In this document: positions 1-7,417 of the stretch, in pieces | How the letters are laid out: every line of letters starts with the position of its first letter | Numbering within the stretch: the first letter of the stretch is position 1 | Origin: a virus | IMG/VR virus record: IMGVR_UViG_3300006917_000054 | Location: 1 to 41,790 of that record | Length of the DNA: 41,790 nucleotides | Reading direction: 5' to 3' (one strand) | Made by a program: the position numbers and the translations under genes | The notes under the pieces: generated by a model | The model's database searches: none | Told to the model about the DNA's origin: nothing | Seen by the model: only the letters and a program-made list of their open reading frames with translations

Positions 1-195
1 GATAACCGCGACCTTGCGCAGCTTGCCGTATCGCACGTTCACGCTTTTGATACCGTGCTCGCGCAAGCCCTCGATGTTGATGTATCCATCGCGGTCGTAG
101 CTTACTGCGAGGAAGTCTTTGCCAGCTTCAAGGTCGGCCAAAATGGCCGCCTTGCTCTTATAATCGCGACCGTAGGCGGGGACGAGGGTAAGCAT
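1..195 (-). CDS. Small phage protein, cut by the window edge
   Basis: The ATG is at 195, preceded by AAGGAA. The 65 codons run open to base 1. The protein begins MLTLVPAYGRDYKSKA and ends in RYGKLRKVAVI. I recognise this type of short conserved phage and plasmid protein but know no function for it. The reading frame ends exactly at base 1, and the reverse complement of the last three bases of the window is TAA. If the molecule is circular the protein is therefore complete at 65 aa. It lies downstream of the GP88-family gene and upstream of the ParB-like gene on the same strand, so all three probably share a transcript. Confidence 0.75.
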   Translation of the reverse strand, partial: MLTLVPAYGRDYKSKAAILADLEAGKDFLAVSYDRDGYINIEGLREHGIKSVNVRYGKLRKVAVI

Positions 196-228
196 TGATG
201 TTTCCTTGGTTGAGTTGAAACGTTGCTG

Positions 229-244
229 TTGCCGGAATCGCAAG
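229..244. promoter_or_regulatory. TTGC-N7-GCAA palindrome, copy a
   Basis: TTGCCGGAATCGCAAG lies between the GP88-family stop codon and the 65-aa gene. It is an imperfect copy of the CTTGCGA-N3-TCGCAAG operator-like palindrome and sits just upstream of the ribosome-binding site of the next gene. This suggests a promoter or operator within the operon; inference only. Confidence 0.4.
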
Positions 245-1045
245 CTAGATGACGAAGCCAGAGCGGTCGGACTTTGCCTTTCCCTTGGCAACGAGAACGA
301 CCCAGTGGCCCTTGGGGTCTTCCCATCTCCGGTCTGAGATGTCTCCATCGACGCAAGGAAAGCCGTTCCAACCGTGCGCCAGCATCTCCGCCCTGAAAGC
401 CTCGCTGCGCACAACGACCGTTGCCGTTCCGCCTTGCGCGACGAAGAGTTCGGCCCGCGCTTGGTTGGTCTCGCTGCGAGAGAAAGTCAAGTGGTAGTTA
501 GAAGGTAGCTTGCCTTCGAGCCAGGATTGATAGCGCGCGGCATTCTTGGTGTAGTCGACGTAAACGTCATTCTCGCTCCAGATAGGCTTGTAGACGGTCT
601 CAGCGTTGATGTCGCTCAGGGTATTCCAGCGCACAACGAGGATGCGCCCGGCCCTGTGGACCTTCTTCCGAACCGCTGCGAGATCACGCGCGACGTATTC
701 GAGAAACTTCGCGCGGTTGGTCATCAACAGTTTCGTGCGCAACACGCGCGTCCTCACGTTGGGCGAGTATGCCAGGCGGTAGGTGGTGTTGAGGCACGAC
801 GCGCGGCACCCCGCAGACGCGAACGGACACAAGTTCCAATCGCCTGACTCGCGCCACGGGCTGAGAGTCAAGCCTACCTGGAAGTAGGTCTCGTTCGCGG
901 TCTTGCGAAACTTGGCTTGATCCATTGTCACGACATCCCGGTCCGCGAAGTATTCCACGGGATCAATCTGATCAAGCGCTACGGCAATCCTGATGTCCTG
1001 GTCGCGCTGCAGTTCGTTGCGTGCCTTGAGTGTGAGGGTATCCAT
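245..1045 (-). CDS. GP88-family phage protein
   Basis: 266 aa. The signature is the Cys cluster near residues 72-84 (NLCPFASAGCRASCLNT), typical of the family named after mycobacteriophage gene product 88, which is found in many phages and plasmids. It may bind a metal or Fe-S cluster; the biochemical role is unknown to me. The ATG at 1045 follows AAGGAGAACACGAAA, a good ribosome-binding site. The gene is the third of a minus-strand early operon. The interval before it holds both repeated palindromes of this phage. Family assignment is confident from the Cys cluster and flanking motifs; function is not assigned. Confidence 0.8.
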   Translation of the reverse strand: MDTLTLKARNELQRDQDIRIAVALDQIDPVEYFADRDVVTMDQAKFRKTANETYFQVGLTLSPWRESGDWNLCPFASAGCRASCLNTTYRLAYSPNVRTRVLRTKLLMTNRAKFLEYVARDLAAVRKKVHRAGRILVVRWNTLSDINAETVYKPIWSENDVYVDYTKNAARYQSWLEGKLPSNYHLTFSRSETNQARAELFVAQGGTATVVVRSEAFRAEMLAHGWNGFPCVDGDISDRRWEDPKGHWVVLVAKGKAKSDRSGFVI

Positions 1046-1076
1046 TTTCGTGTTCTCCTTTGTTCGCTTGTTGAGT

Positions 1077-1089
1077 CTCAGAGTCTGAC
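1077..1089. repeat. Dispersed palindrome CTCAGASTCTGAG, intergenic copy
   Basis: CTCAGAGTCTGAC matches 12 of 13 positions. It lies upstream of the GP88-family gene and touches the second palindrome at 1089-1105. The two sites together form a compact regulatory block between two genes of the early operon. Confidence 0.6.
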
Positions 1090-1105
1090 TTGCGGTAATC
1101 GCAAG
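1089..1105. promoter_or_regulatory. TTGC-N7-GCAA palindrome, copy b
   Basis: CTTGCGGTAATCGCAAG has perfect 6-bp arms around five bases. It directly follows the stop codon of the 58-aa gene and lies upstream of the GP88-family gene. On the minus strand it offers TTGCGA as a possible -35 element, but I see no good -10. Confidence 0.5.
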
Positions 1106-1282
1106 CTAGTAGCCAAGCCAGTCGTAGACTTCGCGGCCGCAAGTCAGCTTGATCCACTTCTCGCCGTAGACGCCATTATGCGTGTAGCGGTCAAGGGCCC
1201 AAAGTTGGCCTTCGTCGATTGTCCAAGGGATCCCGTGGTTCGCAATGAAGCGCCCCCAACCCCAAAGCTCGTGAGAATCCAT
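1106..1282 (-). CDS. Hypothetical 58-aa protein
   Basis: The protein begins MDSHELWGWG and ends EVYDWLGY. The ATG at 1282 was chosen because it follows the strong site AGGAGGATATGAG; the frame stays open further upstream but has no ribosome-binding site there. It is rich in Trp and Tyr for its size. I do not recognise a family. It lies between a tiny membrane ORF and the GP88-family gene in the leftward operon. Confidence 0.6.
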   Translation of the reverse strand: MDSHELWGWGRFIANHGIPWTIDEGQLWALDRYTHNGVYGEKWIKLTCGREVYDWLGY

Positions 1283-1296
1283 CTCATATCCTCCTG

Positions 1297-1380
1297 TTAG
1301 AAGCCCAGAGCCGCAAGCACGAAAGGAAGCCAGAAAGGCATAAATATCGCCAAAAACACTTCGATGTCGTCTCGATTCAC
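1297..1380 (-). CDS. Predicted 27-aa membrane microprotein
   Basis: A GTG start at 1380 follows GAGAGGCAAAC. The 27-aa product starts MNRDDIEVF and continues as one hydrophobic stretch (LAIFMPFWLPFVLAALGF) to the stop, so it could be a single membrane-spanning helix. The ribosome-binding site of the next gene immediately follows the stop. It is the first gene after the leftward promoter at 1430-1458. Reality is uncertain because of its length; spacing, strand and hydrophobicity favour it. Confidence 0.42.
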   Translation of the reverse strand: MNRDDIEVFLAIFMPFWLPFVLAALGF

Positions 1381-1429
1381 GTTTGCCTCTCAGTGTCTCA
1401 GGTAGACGGGTTGCCATCTCCTGTATCGG

Positions 1430-1458
1430 AGAGTACAAGCTGCGGATTGAGATGTCAA
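1430..1458 (-). promoter_or_regulatory. Leftward early promoter
   Basis: On the minus strand TTGACA (1453-1458) is separated by exactly 17 bases from TACTCT (1430-1435), a near-consensus sigma-70 promoter. It lies in the divergent gap between the minus-strand microprotein operon and the small terminase gene. A TTGC-N7-GCAA palindrome at 1466-1482 lies just upstream. Confidence 0.65.
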
Positions 1459-1465
1459 TGACCTA

Positions 1466-1482
1466 ATTGCATCTTTCGCAAT
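1466..1482. promoter_or_regulatory. TTGC-N7-GCAA palindrome, copy c, in divergent promoter region
   Basis: ATTGCATCTTTCGCAAT is an inverted repeat with 5-bp arms. It abuts the leftward promoter and precedes the small terminase gene, a place from which a bound repressor could affect both directions. Confidence 0.45.
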
Positions 1483-1508
1483 TTTATCTGGGGTTGAGTC
1501 TTGCTCGC

Positions 1509-2012
1509 GTGACCAAGGAAGAAGTGAAAGCCAGGATAGATCGGCTCTTTGCTGGCGAGTCGCTGCGCAAGGTAGCAGGGGGCGACGGGTCGGCAATCCG
1601 CCGGTTTTTTGAGGCCGTCGAGTCAGACGCTGAGTTGCTGCGGATGTACACACTGGCGATGGAATCGAAGTCAGAGTTGATGGCCGACGACGTGGTTACC
1701 ATCGCAGACACAGAGCCCGACTCCGCGCGCGCGCGTGTCCAAGTTGACGCCCGCAAGTGGTTCGCCAGCGTATCCAAGCCCAGGAAGTTTGGTCCCAAGG
1801 TAGACATCAACGTAAGCGGCGACGTGAACTTGAGGACGGCGCTCGACGCTGCCATCTCGCGGACACGCTCGCCCCACTTGCTACCTGGCAACGAGGCTTC
1901 AAGCGCGATTCCGCTCCCAGAGCCGACCCCACTCATCGGGTCAAGTGACTTGCAATCTCCATCAGACCTGGACGACGAGAAGCCCGACAGCCTCTCGCGG
2001 CGCGGTAAATAA
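1509..2012 (+). CDS. Terminase small subunit
   Basis: About 167 aa from GTG 1509. The N-terminal part (TKEEVKARIDRLFAGESL) is a predicted helix-turn-helix, followed by an acidic segment and the characteristic run DARKWFASVSKPRKFGPKVD near the middle, shared by small terminase subunits of the Sf6/phage-terminase type. It should recognise the packaging site and load DNA onto the large subunit. In-frame TTG codons at 1467 and 1494 are alternatives; none has a strong ribosome-binding site, and GTG 1509 gives the usual N-terminus. The gene directly precedes the large terminase, separated by a 221-bp structured gap. Confidence 0.8.
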   Translation: MTKEEVKARIDRLFAGESLRKVAGGDGSAIRRFFEAVESDAELLRMYTLAMESKSELMADDVVTIADTEPDSARARVQVDARKWFASVSKPRKFGPKVDINVSGDVNLRTALDAAISRTRSPHLLPGNEASSAIPLPEPTPLIGSSDLQSPSDLDDEKPDSLSRRGK

Positions 2013-2233
2013 ATGAGCAAGGGGAACATGCGCGGGCGTTCAATCAATCGCGCGCGATATATGTGCGCCCGCGAAATATGTACGCGGTCGTTGAAAGACC
2101 CGGCCCTGGTGGGGGGCGGGGGGCCACCGGCCAGACAGGGCACGTGGACATTGTCTCGCTCGAATTTTTTTAGAATTTACAACACGAGTCGCTCAGAAGT
2201 TGACAGCCCCCAGAGTCTGAAGGGGCGAGCGGC
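2013..2233. other. Structured gap between terminase genes; possible packaging site
   Basis: No convincing gene. It holds two 16-mer repeats with a 17-base period, CGCGATATATGTGCGC (2053-2068) and CGCGAAATATGTACGC (2070-2085), each with GC arms and an AT centre. A G-rich hairpin follows (2102-2132: GGTGG and CCACC arms with outer GGCC pairs), then an A/T-rich tract at 2160-2182. A copy of the dispersed palindrome (2209-2221) is framed by GCCCC and GGGGC. Packaging sites often lie here, so a terminase-recognition role is plausible. Confidence 0.4.
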
Positions 2234-3817
2234 GTGAGCGGCGCTCCGAACGCCAACGGCCCACGATATCCAGCAGCCCAAGAGCAGGAGCTGATGCTGG
2301 AGCTGTGGAGCCTCCGGGACGACTGGCGCAAGTGCGCGCAGTTCATCTACCCGTGGGGCCAGTCGAACACGCCGCTTCACAACCTCCGTGAGCCCCGTAA
2401 GTGGCAGATCGAAGAGTTCGAAGCGATCTCCGATCACATCCGCCGCAACAAGGAGCGCGTGGCGCAGGGCCTCACACCCCTCCCCTACTTCAGCTCCACG
2501 GCCTCGGGGCGTGGGATCGGTAAGTCCGCCTACGTCTCGATGATCTCGGACATCTTCCGAAGCACCCGGATCGGTTCGACGACTATCATCACGGCTAACT
2601 CAGAGTCTCAGCTCAAGAGCCGCACGTGGGCCGAATCGGGCAAGTGGCACACGATGGCCATCAACAACCACTGGTGGGAGCGCAACACTCTCAGTTGCAA
2701 GCCCGCCCCGTGGTTCGATGAGCTGCTGAAGAAACAGCTCAAGATCGACACGGGCTACTACTACACGCAGGCCCAGTTGTGGCGGGAGGAGAACCCCGAC
2801 GCCTTCGCAGGGGTCCACAGCACCCACGGGATCATGCTGGTGATGGACGAAGCGTCGGGCATCCCCGAGCCCATTTGGCGCGTGTCCGAGGGCTTCTTCA
2901 CCGACCCGATCATGGACCGCTTCTGGTTCGTGTTCTCCAACCCGCGCCGCAACACGGGCGCCTTCTACGAGTGCTTCCACCGGAACGTGAAGTCGTGGCG
3001 CACGCGGCACATCGACAGCCGTTCGGTCGAGGGCGTGGACAAGGCCTACCTGGACGGGCTCATTGAGAAGTACGGGATCGACAGCGACCCGGCGCGAGTG
3101 GAGGTGCTGGGCCAGTTCCCCCGGACCGGAGACTCCCAGTTGATCAGCCGTGAGTGGATCAAGGCGGCCACGGAGCGCGAGCTGGTGACGGACCCCTTCG
3201 CCCCTTTGATCATGGGGATAGACGTGGCCCGGTTTGGCGACGACCGCACGGTGTTCCGGTGGCGTCAGGGACGTGACGGGCGCACGATCCGGCCCGTGAA
3301 GGTGAAGGGCCTCGACACGATGGCGGTGGCTAACCTGGCCGCTCAGTGGATCCAGAAGACCAACCCGGACGCGGTGTGCATCGACGCCGGGGGCGCGGGT
3401 GCCGGCGTGATCGACCGCCTGCGGCAGATGGGCTACAAGGTCCACGAGATCTGGTTCGGCGCAGGGGCGGATGACCCCAAGAGCTACAGGAACAAGCGGG
3501 TGGAGATGTGGTGCAAGGCCCGCGACTGGCTGATCTCGGGCGGCTGCATCGACAAGGACCAGGAGTTCATGGACGACCTGGCCGGGCCGGAATACAAGCT
3601 GCCGGGCGCAGGTGACGCGATGGCGTTGGAGTCCAAGGCCGAGATGAAGGCGCGTGGCCTGTCGAGCCCTGACGACGGCGATGCCTTCGTGGTCACGTTC
3701 GGCGTGCACGTTCCGCACCGAGACTTGAAGGCCCACCGGGCTCGCTTCGGTCACCTTGCCGGCGGGAACTTCGGCAAGGTGGCCACGGGAACGAAGTACA
3801 ACCCTTTTAAGTACTGA
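2234..3817 (+). CDS. Terminase large subunit
   Basis: 527 aa. It packages DNA as an ATPase motor plus nuclease docked on the portal. The N-terminal ATPase domain shows a Walker A-like STASGRGIGKSA near residues 87-98 and a Walker B-type region LVMDEASG near 203-210. The C-terminal RNase H-like nuclease shows GIDVARFGDDRT near 320-331, CIDAGGAGAGV near 378-388 and SPDDGDAFVVTFG near 478-490, which carry the expected acidic residues. The GTG start at 2234 follows AAGGGGCGAGCGGC. Length and motif order are normal for the family. Confidence 0.95.
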   Translation: MSGAPNANGPRYPAAQEQELMLELWSLRDDWRKCAQFIYPWGQSNTPLHNLREPRKWQIEEFEAISDHIRRNKERVAQGLTPLPYFSSTASGRGIGKSAYVSMISDIFRSTRIGSTTIITANSESQLKSRTWAESGKWHTMAINNHWWERNTLSCKPAPWFDELLKKQLKIDTGYYYTQAQLWREENPDAFAGVHSTHGIMLVMDEASGIPEPIWRVSEGFFTDPIMDRFWFVFSNPRRNTGAFYECFHRNVKSWRTRHIDSRSVEGVDKAYLDGLIEKYGIDSDPARVEVLGQFPRTGDSQLISREWIKAATERELVTDPFAPLIMGIDVARFGDDRTVFRWRQGRDGRTIRPVKVKGLDTMAVANLAAQWIQKTNPDAVCIDAGGAGAGVIDRLRQMGYKVHEIWFGAGADDPKSYRNKRVEMWCKARDWLISGGCIDKDQEFMDDLAGPEYKLPGAGDAMALESKAEMKARGLSSPDDGDAFVVTFGVHVPHRDLKAHRARFGHLAGGNFGKVATGTKYNPFKY

Positions 3818-3818
3818 T

Positions 3819-3847
3819 TTGCGATTCGCGTCAGTGACGTAGCGTTA
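3819..3847 (+). promoter_or_regulatory. Possible promoter with TTGCGATTCGCG element
   Basis: TTGCGA at 3819-3824 is followed after 17 bases by GCGTTA (3842-3847), a weak -10. The same TTGCGATTCGCG string recurs before the capsid genes at 7134. The site lies in the gap between the large terminase and the next gene. Confidence 0.3.
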
Positions 3848-3886
3848 CGCAAGCGAGGTACACGAGCGCTGTCGCGAGGAGGAACC

Positions 3887-4243
3887 GTGTCGTTCATGGG
3901 CATTGGCAAGAAGAAGGCGCCGCCGCCTGTCGCTATCGACCCAGGTCAGCTTGCGGCCATCGCGGAGTCTGGGGCCGGCACCCGGACGAATGTGGACGGC
4001 TCGGCACTCCCGCCGGCACCCGCCCCCACCCCTGCGCCCGCCCCCGTGGTCTCTGCGCCCGTCACGCCGACTGTCCCGGCGGTCGCCACGCCCAGAGCGC
4101 CCGAGGTTCAGAAGGCGTCGGACGAGCTGGCGGCCCCAGCGCGGCGTGCGAAGGGCGGCCTCGCGACCCTGAAGAACAAGGGCAAGGCTAGCGGTCTCTC
4201 CGATGCTGGTGCCAACTTCCTGAGCCGCTCGCTGATCGGCTAA
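3887..4243 (+). CDS. Pro/Ala-rich hypothetical structural-cluster protein
   Basis: 118 aa. The GTG start follows AGGAGGAACC. The N-terminus is basic (GIGKKKAPPP). Residues about 40-70 are a low-complexity Pro-Ala-Val segment, and the C-terminus is mixed. No family is recognised. Its place between the large terminase and portal genes suggests a small virion or assembly protein. The low-complexity centre is probably disordered. Confidence 0.65.
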   Translation: MSFMGIGKKKAPPPVAIDPGQLAAIAESGAGTRTNVDGSALPPAPAPTPAPAPVVSAPVTPTVPAVATPRAPEVQKASDELAAPARRAKGGLATLKNKGKASGLSDAGANFLSRSLIG

Positions 4244-4247
4244 CACG

Positions 4248-5984
4248 ATGGCCACTCGGTATGACGGGCGGTGGCGTGAGGTCTCGGGCGGCCCAAGGAC
4301 CGCCACTCCCTACTCCGACTCGAAGGCCAAGGCGAGCCGCTCGCTCGCAGACTCTGAGGAAGCGAAGGAGCTAATCTCTCGATTCAAGAGGATCTGCGGG
4401 AACCGAGGAACTTGGGAGTCTCACTGGGAAGAGATCGCGCAGCGCGTCCTGCCCGCACACGCCTCCTCGTTCAGCGCTCTCAACATCCGGCAGCCTGGTG
4501 AGAAGCGGACCGAGTACATCTTCGACTCCACGGCGTCCATCGCGCTCAAGCGCTTCGGTGCCATCCTCGACTCGCTGCTCACGCCGAGGAACCAGAAGTG
4601 GCACCGCATCGTCCCGGACAACCCTTCGCTGATTGAAGACCGGGAGGTGGCGTTGTGGTTCGAGCAGGTCAACGACCTCCTCTTCAAGTACAGATATAGC
4701 CCCAAGGCTAACTTCGCCTCGCAGAACTACCAGAACTGGCTGAGCATTGGCGCCTTCGGGTCGGGGTCCATGTGGGTCGATGCGCTCGACGGCGAGCCGG
4801 GCCTGCGCTATCGGCAGATCCATCTGGGTGAAGTCTACTTCGAGGAGAACCACCAGGGAGTGGTGGACACCGTGTACCGGCACTTCCGCATGACTGCGCG
4901 GCAGGCGTGGCAGAAGTGGGGAGACAAGATCCCGGAGTCCATCAAGACCGCGATGGCCTCGAAGCCCGACGCGGAGTTCTGGTTCTTGCACTGCGTGCAC
5001 CCCAACCCGTCCCCTCAGCCCGGGGCCAAGACGTGGCACGGCATGCCGTTCCTGTCGCGCTACGTGTCCATCGAAGGCAACTCCGTGGTGGACCGAGGTG
5101 GCTTCAACAGCTTCCCCTACGCGGTGAGCCGCTACGAACAGGCGCCTGGCGAGATCTACGGTCGCTCGCCTGCGATGGACGTGCTGCCCTCGATAAAGAC
5201 GCTCAACGAGCAGCAGCGCACGGTGCTCGTGCAGGGCCAGCGCACGGTGGACCCGATTCTCCTGGTCCACGATGACGGTGTGCTCGACACGTTCTCTCTG
5301 ACCCCCGGCGCCATCAACACGGGCGGCGTGGATGCGAACGGGCGGCTGATGGTTCAGACGCTGCCCATCGGCAACGTCGCAGTGGGCAAGGAGCTGATGG
5401 ACGACCAGCGTCAGGTCATCAACGACGCCTTCCTGGTCACCATCTTCCAGATCCTCGTCGAGACGCCCGAGATGACGGCCACCGAGGTTCTGGAGCGGAC
5501 GCGGGAGAAGGGTATCCTCCTCGCACCGACGATTGGCCGCCAGCAGTCGGAGTACCTCGGCCCGCTGATCGAGCGCGAGATCGACCTGCTGGCGCAGCAG
5601 GGCCTGCTGCCTCCGATGCCTCCGAAGCTCATTGAGGCCGGCGGCGAGTACAAGATCGAGTACGACTCTCCGCTCTCCCGGGCCCAGCGGGCAGAGGAAG
5701 GCGCTGGCCTCATCCGCACTCTCGAAGTGGCGATGAACATCGCGGGCCAGACGCAGGACACGAGCGTCATGGACAACTTCGACCTCGACGTGGCGATCCG
5801 TGACCTCGCCAAGATCCACGCGGTCCCGGAGAAGTGGATGCGTGCGGTAGAGGACGCGGCGGCAATTCGCGAGCAGCGTGCGCAGGCGGCCCAGCAGCAG
5901 GCTGAAGTGGAAGCGGCCCCTGGCGCTGCTGCCCTGGCTAACGCGGGTGTAAAGGCCGCAGAAGCTGAGGTCGAGCTGGAGTGA
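4248..5984 (+). CDS. Portal (head-tail connector) protein
   Basis: 578 aa, matching the T7-like head-to-tail connecting protein family. It forms the dodecameric ring at one capsid vertex through which DNA enters and leaves. The segment near residues 46-120 (SRFKRICGNRGTWESHWEEIAQRVLPA, then DSTASIALKRFGAILDSLLTPRNQKWHRI) is diagnostic. The C-terminal 40 residues form a Gln/Ala-rich helical tail (EQRAQAAQQQAEVEAAPG), as usual for this family. ATG 4248 follows the previous stop by four bases. The end overlaps the Bbp19-like gene (GTGA). Confidence 0.93.
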   Translation: MATRYDGRWREVSGGPRTATPYSDSKAKASRSLADSEEAKELISRFKRICGNRGTWESHWEEIAQRVLPAHASSFSALNIRQPGEKRTEYIFDSTASIALKRFGAILDSLLTPRNQKWHRIVPDNPSLIEDREVALWFEQVNDLLFKYRYSPKANFASQNYQNWLSIGAFGSGSMWVDALDGEPGLRYRQIHLGEVYFEENHQGVVDTVYRHFRMTARQAWQKWGDKIPESIKTAMASKPDAEFWFLHCVHPNPSPQPGAKTWHGMPFLSRYVSIEGNSVVDRGGFNSFPYAVSRYEQAPGEIYGRSPAMDVLPSIKTLNEQQRTVLVQGQRTVDPILLVHDDGVLDTFSLTPGAINTGGVDANGRLMVQTLPIGNVAVGKELMDDQRQVINDAFLVTIFQILVETPEMTATEVLERTREKGILLAPTIGRQQSEYLGPLIEREIDLLAQQGLLPPMPPKLIEAGGEYKIEYDSPLSRAQRAEEGAGLIRTLEVAMNIAGQTQDTSVMDNFDLDVAIRDLAKIHAVPEKWMRAVEDAAAIREQRAQAAQQQAEVEAAPGAAALANAGVKAAEAEVELE

Positions 5985-6268
5985 AGGAAGTCGCCGCCGC
6001 CTACCGGGCTGCGATGGCTTGGCTTCGCATCAAGCTGATGTCCCGCCGCACCGCATATCAGATGGTCTTCGGCGGCCCATCGCCCCATCAGCGAGCAGTG
6101 CTCGAAGACCTCGCGCGATTCTGCCGCGCCCACGAGTCCACGTATCACCCCGACCCTCGGATGCACGCGGTGCTGGAGGGGCGGCGCGAAGTGTGGCTCA
6201 GGATCAAGAAGCACATTGAACTGGACGAGGAGACCTTCTGGTCTCTGTACGCGAAGGAAGGCAAGTAG
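5981..6268 (+). CDS. Bbp19-family protein
   Basis: 95 aa, GTG start overlapping the portal stop. The pattern LEDLARFCRAHESTYHPDPRMHAVLEGRREVWLRI in the middle matches the small family named after Bordetella phage BPP-1 Bbp19, found beside portal and scaffold genes of podoviruses. Its function is not established to my knowledge; its position suggests a role in head assembly. The predicted fold is helical. Confidence 0.75.
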   Translation: MKEVAAAYRAAMAWLRIKLMSRRTAYQMVFGGPSPHQRAVLEDLARFCRAHESTYHPDPRMHAVLEGRREVWLRIKKHIELDEETFWSLYAKEGK

Positions 6269-7114
6269 ATGGAAGGCGGCGTAGGTGCTGGTGCGGGCGC
6301 TGGTGGTGCGGGCGCAGCTTCGGGCGGTGCCCCGGGCGGCGCGGCTCCTTCGGCCCCTGCGGGCGGATGGACCTCGGGTTTGAACCCTGAGGTCCGTGGC
6401 TGGGTTGAGACCAAAGGCTTCAAGGACGTTGGCACGGCGCTCGACAGTTATCGAAATCTCGAAAAGCTGATGGGCGTGGACAAGAACGAACTGCTGCGTC
6501 TTCCGCGCGACAAGGCCGATGCGGACGGCTGGAAGGCTGTGCGCTCGAAGCTCGGCTGGCCCGAGAAGGCCGATGGCTACGGGCTGCAGGCGCCCGAGGG
6601 CGGCGACCCTGAGTTCACGAAGCAGTACGTGGGGTGGGCCCACGAACTCGGTCTGACGATTGATCAGGCGAAGGGCCTGTTCGACAAGTACAACGAGGCC
6701 GTGAAGGCTGGCAGCCAGAAGTCGGTGGAGGCCACGGAGGCTGACTTTCTGCGGGAAGAGTCTGAGCTGAAAGCCAAGCACGGCAACGGCTACTCCAAGC
6801 TGGTGGAGAACGCCAAGCGTGTGATCAACCAGTACGGCATCAGCGAAGAGGCGCTCGGCAAGCTGGAAGCCGGGATGGGATGGAGCGGTGGGATGGAGTT
6901 CCTCGCGTCCATCGGCGCCGGGCTCGGTGAGCACCAGTTCGAAGGTGGCCAGGGCAAGGCTGGTGCGAACGGAGGCATCACCCCCGACTCGGCGAAGTCT
7001 CGCATTCAGGATCTCACGAAGGACGGGGAGTTCCTGAAGCGCGTGATGTCTGGCGACTCGGCGGCGAAACAGGAGTGGGACAACCTGCACCTGATCGCCT
7101 ACGGTGGCCGCTGA
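6269..7114 (+). CDS. Scaffolding / capsid assembly protein
   Basis: 281 aa. The N-terminal 30 residues are Gly/Ala/Pro low complexity. The core begins LNPEVRGWVETKGFKD and includes LLRLPRDKADADGWKAV and LGWPEKADGYGL, a signature common to podovirus scaffolding proteins. The rest is charged and helical, consistent with an internal scaffold that helps capsid subunits form a procapsid and then leaves. It sits one gene before the capsid gene. ATG 6269 directly follows the previous stop codon. Confidence 0.85.
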   Translation: MEGGVGAGAGAGGAGAASGGAPGGAAPSAPAGGWTSGLNPEVRGWVETKGFKDVGTALDSYRNLEKLMGVDKNELLRLPRDKADADGWKAVRSKLGWPEKADGYGLQAPEGGDPEFTKQYVGWAHELGLTIDQAKGLFDKYNEAVKAGSQKSVEATEADFLREESELKAKHGNGYSKLVENAKRVINQYGISEEALGKLEAGMGWSGGMEFLASIGAGLGEHQFEGGQGKAGANGGITPDSAKSRIQDLTKDGEFLKRVMSGDSAAKQEWDNLHLIAYGGR

Positions 7115-7133
7115 CCCAGTGGCGTTTAAGGCT

Positions 7134-7164
7134 TTGCGATTCGCGCAACGCCTCACGCTAGACT
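7134..7164 (+). promoter_or_regulatory. Possible capsid-operon promoter with TTGC-N7-GCAA palindrome
   Basis: TTGCGATTCGCGCAA (7134-7148) is a 15-bp inverted repeat. TTGCGA could be a -35; the best -10-like hexamers are GCTAGA (17-base spacer) and TAGACT (19-base spacer). If TAGACT is used, the transcript would begin near the ATG at 7175, so that ORF would be nearly leaderless. It would also transcribe the tRNA-Asn and the capsid gene. Confidence 0.4.
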
Positions 7165-7174
7165 GGCTTCACTG

Positions 7175-7417
7175 ATGAATGCCCGCGAAGAGTTCCTGGA
7201 GTGCCTCCGCTTAACGTACACACACGCTCACAGTGCGGAAGAGGCGGTAGGCCGCGCCAGGATTCTCTTCGCGGCTCTCTCAGAGGCTGAGGTCCACGGA
7301 AGCTCAACTGGGGAGCAACCGGCTGTTAACCGGGAGGATGCAGGTTCGAATCCTGTCTGTGGAGCCTCAGCCGACAAGGGGCCGGCAAAGCCGCGTCCCC
7401 AGAGTCGTCAGCGTTGA
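7175..7417 (+). CDS. Doubtful small ORF running through a tRNA gene
   Basis: 80 aa from ATG 7175. The first 40 residues (MNAREEFLECLRLTYTHAHS, then AEEAVGRARILFAALSEAEV) look like a plausible helical protein. The rest (EQPAVNREDAGSNPV) is simply the translation of the tRNA-Asn gene on the same strand. There is no clear ribosome-binding site. Either a short gene reads into the tRNA, or the frame is open by chance. Upstream of the tRNA I see no other use for 7175-7278. Confidence 0.3.
   Translation: MNAREEFLECLRLTYTHAHSAEEAVGRARILFAALSEAEVHGSSTGEQPAVNREDAGSNPVCGASADKGPAKPRPQSRQR
7279..7291. repeat. Dispersed palindrome CTCAGASTCTGAG next to tRNA-Asn
   Basis: CTCAGAGGCTGAG matches 12 of 13 positions and ends one base before the 5' end of the tRNA-Asn gene. 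Confidence 0.5.
7293..7364 (+). tRNA. tRNA-Asn (anticodon GTT)
   Basis: 72 nt cloverleaf. Acceptor TCCACGG pairs with CTGTGGA (one G-T). The D stem is GCTC/GAGC, the anticodon loop CTGTTAA carries GTT at 7325-7327, and the T stem is GCAGG/CCTGT around TTCGAAT. The discriminator is G and CCA is not encoded. The first anticodon-stem pair is mismatched (A7318 with G7334). It lies between the scaffold and capsid genes, an odd place for a single tRNA, and overlaps a small ORF on the same strand. Confidence 0.92.

Noticed and set aside
2013-2237. 74-aa ORF between terminase genes
   Set aside because: It starts right at the previous stop without a ribosome-binding site and translates repeats and a G-rich hairpin into low-complexity sequence.
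5411-7156. Long minus-strand frame opposite portal and scaffold genes
   Set aside because: A GC-rich shadow of well-supported plus-strand genes; no ribosome-binding site or recognisable domain. The same applies to other long antisense frames, for example 2600-3754 and 16453-17850.
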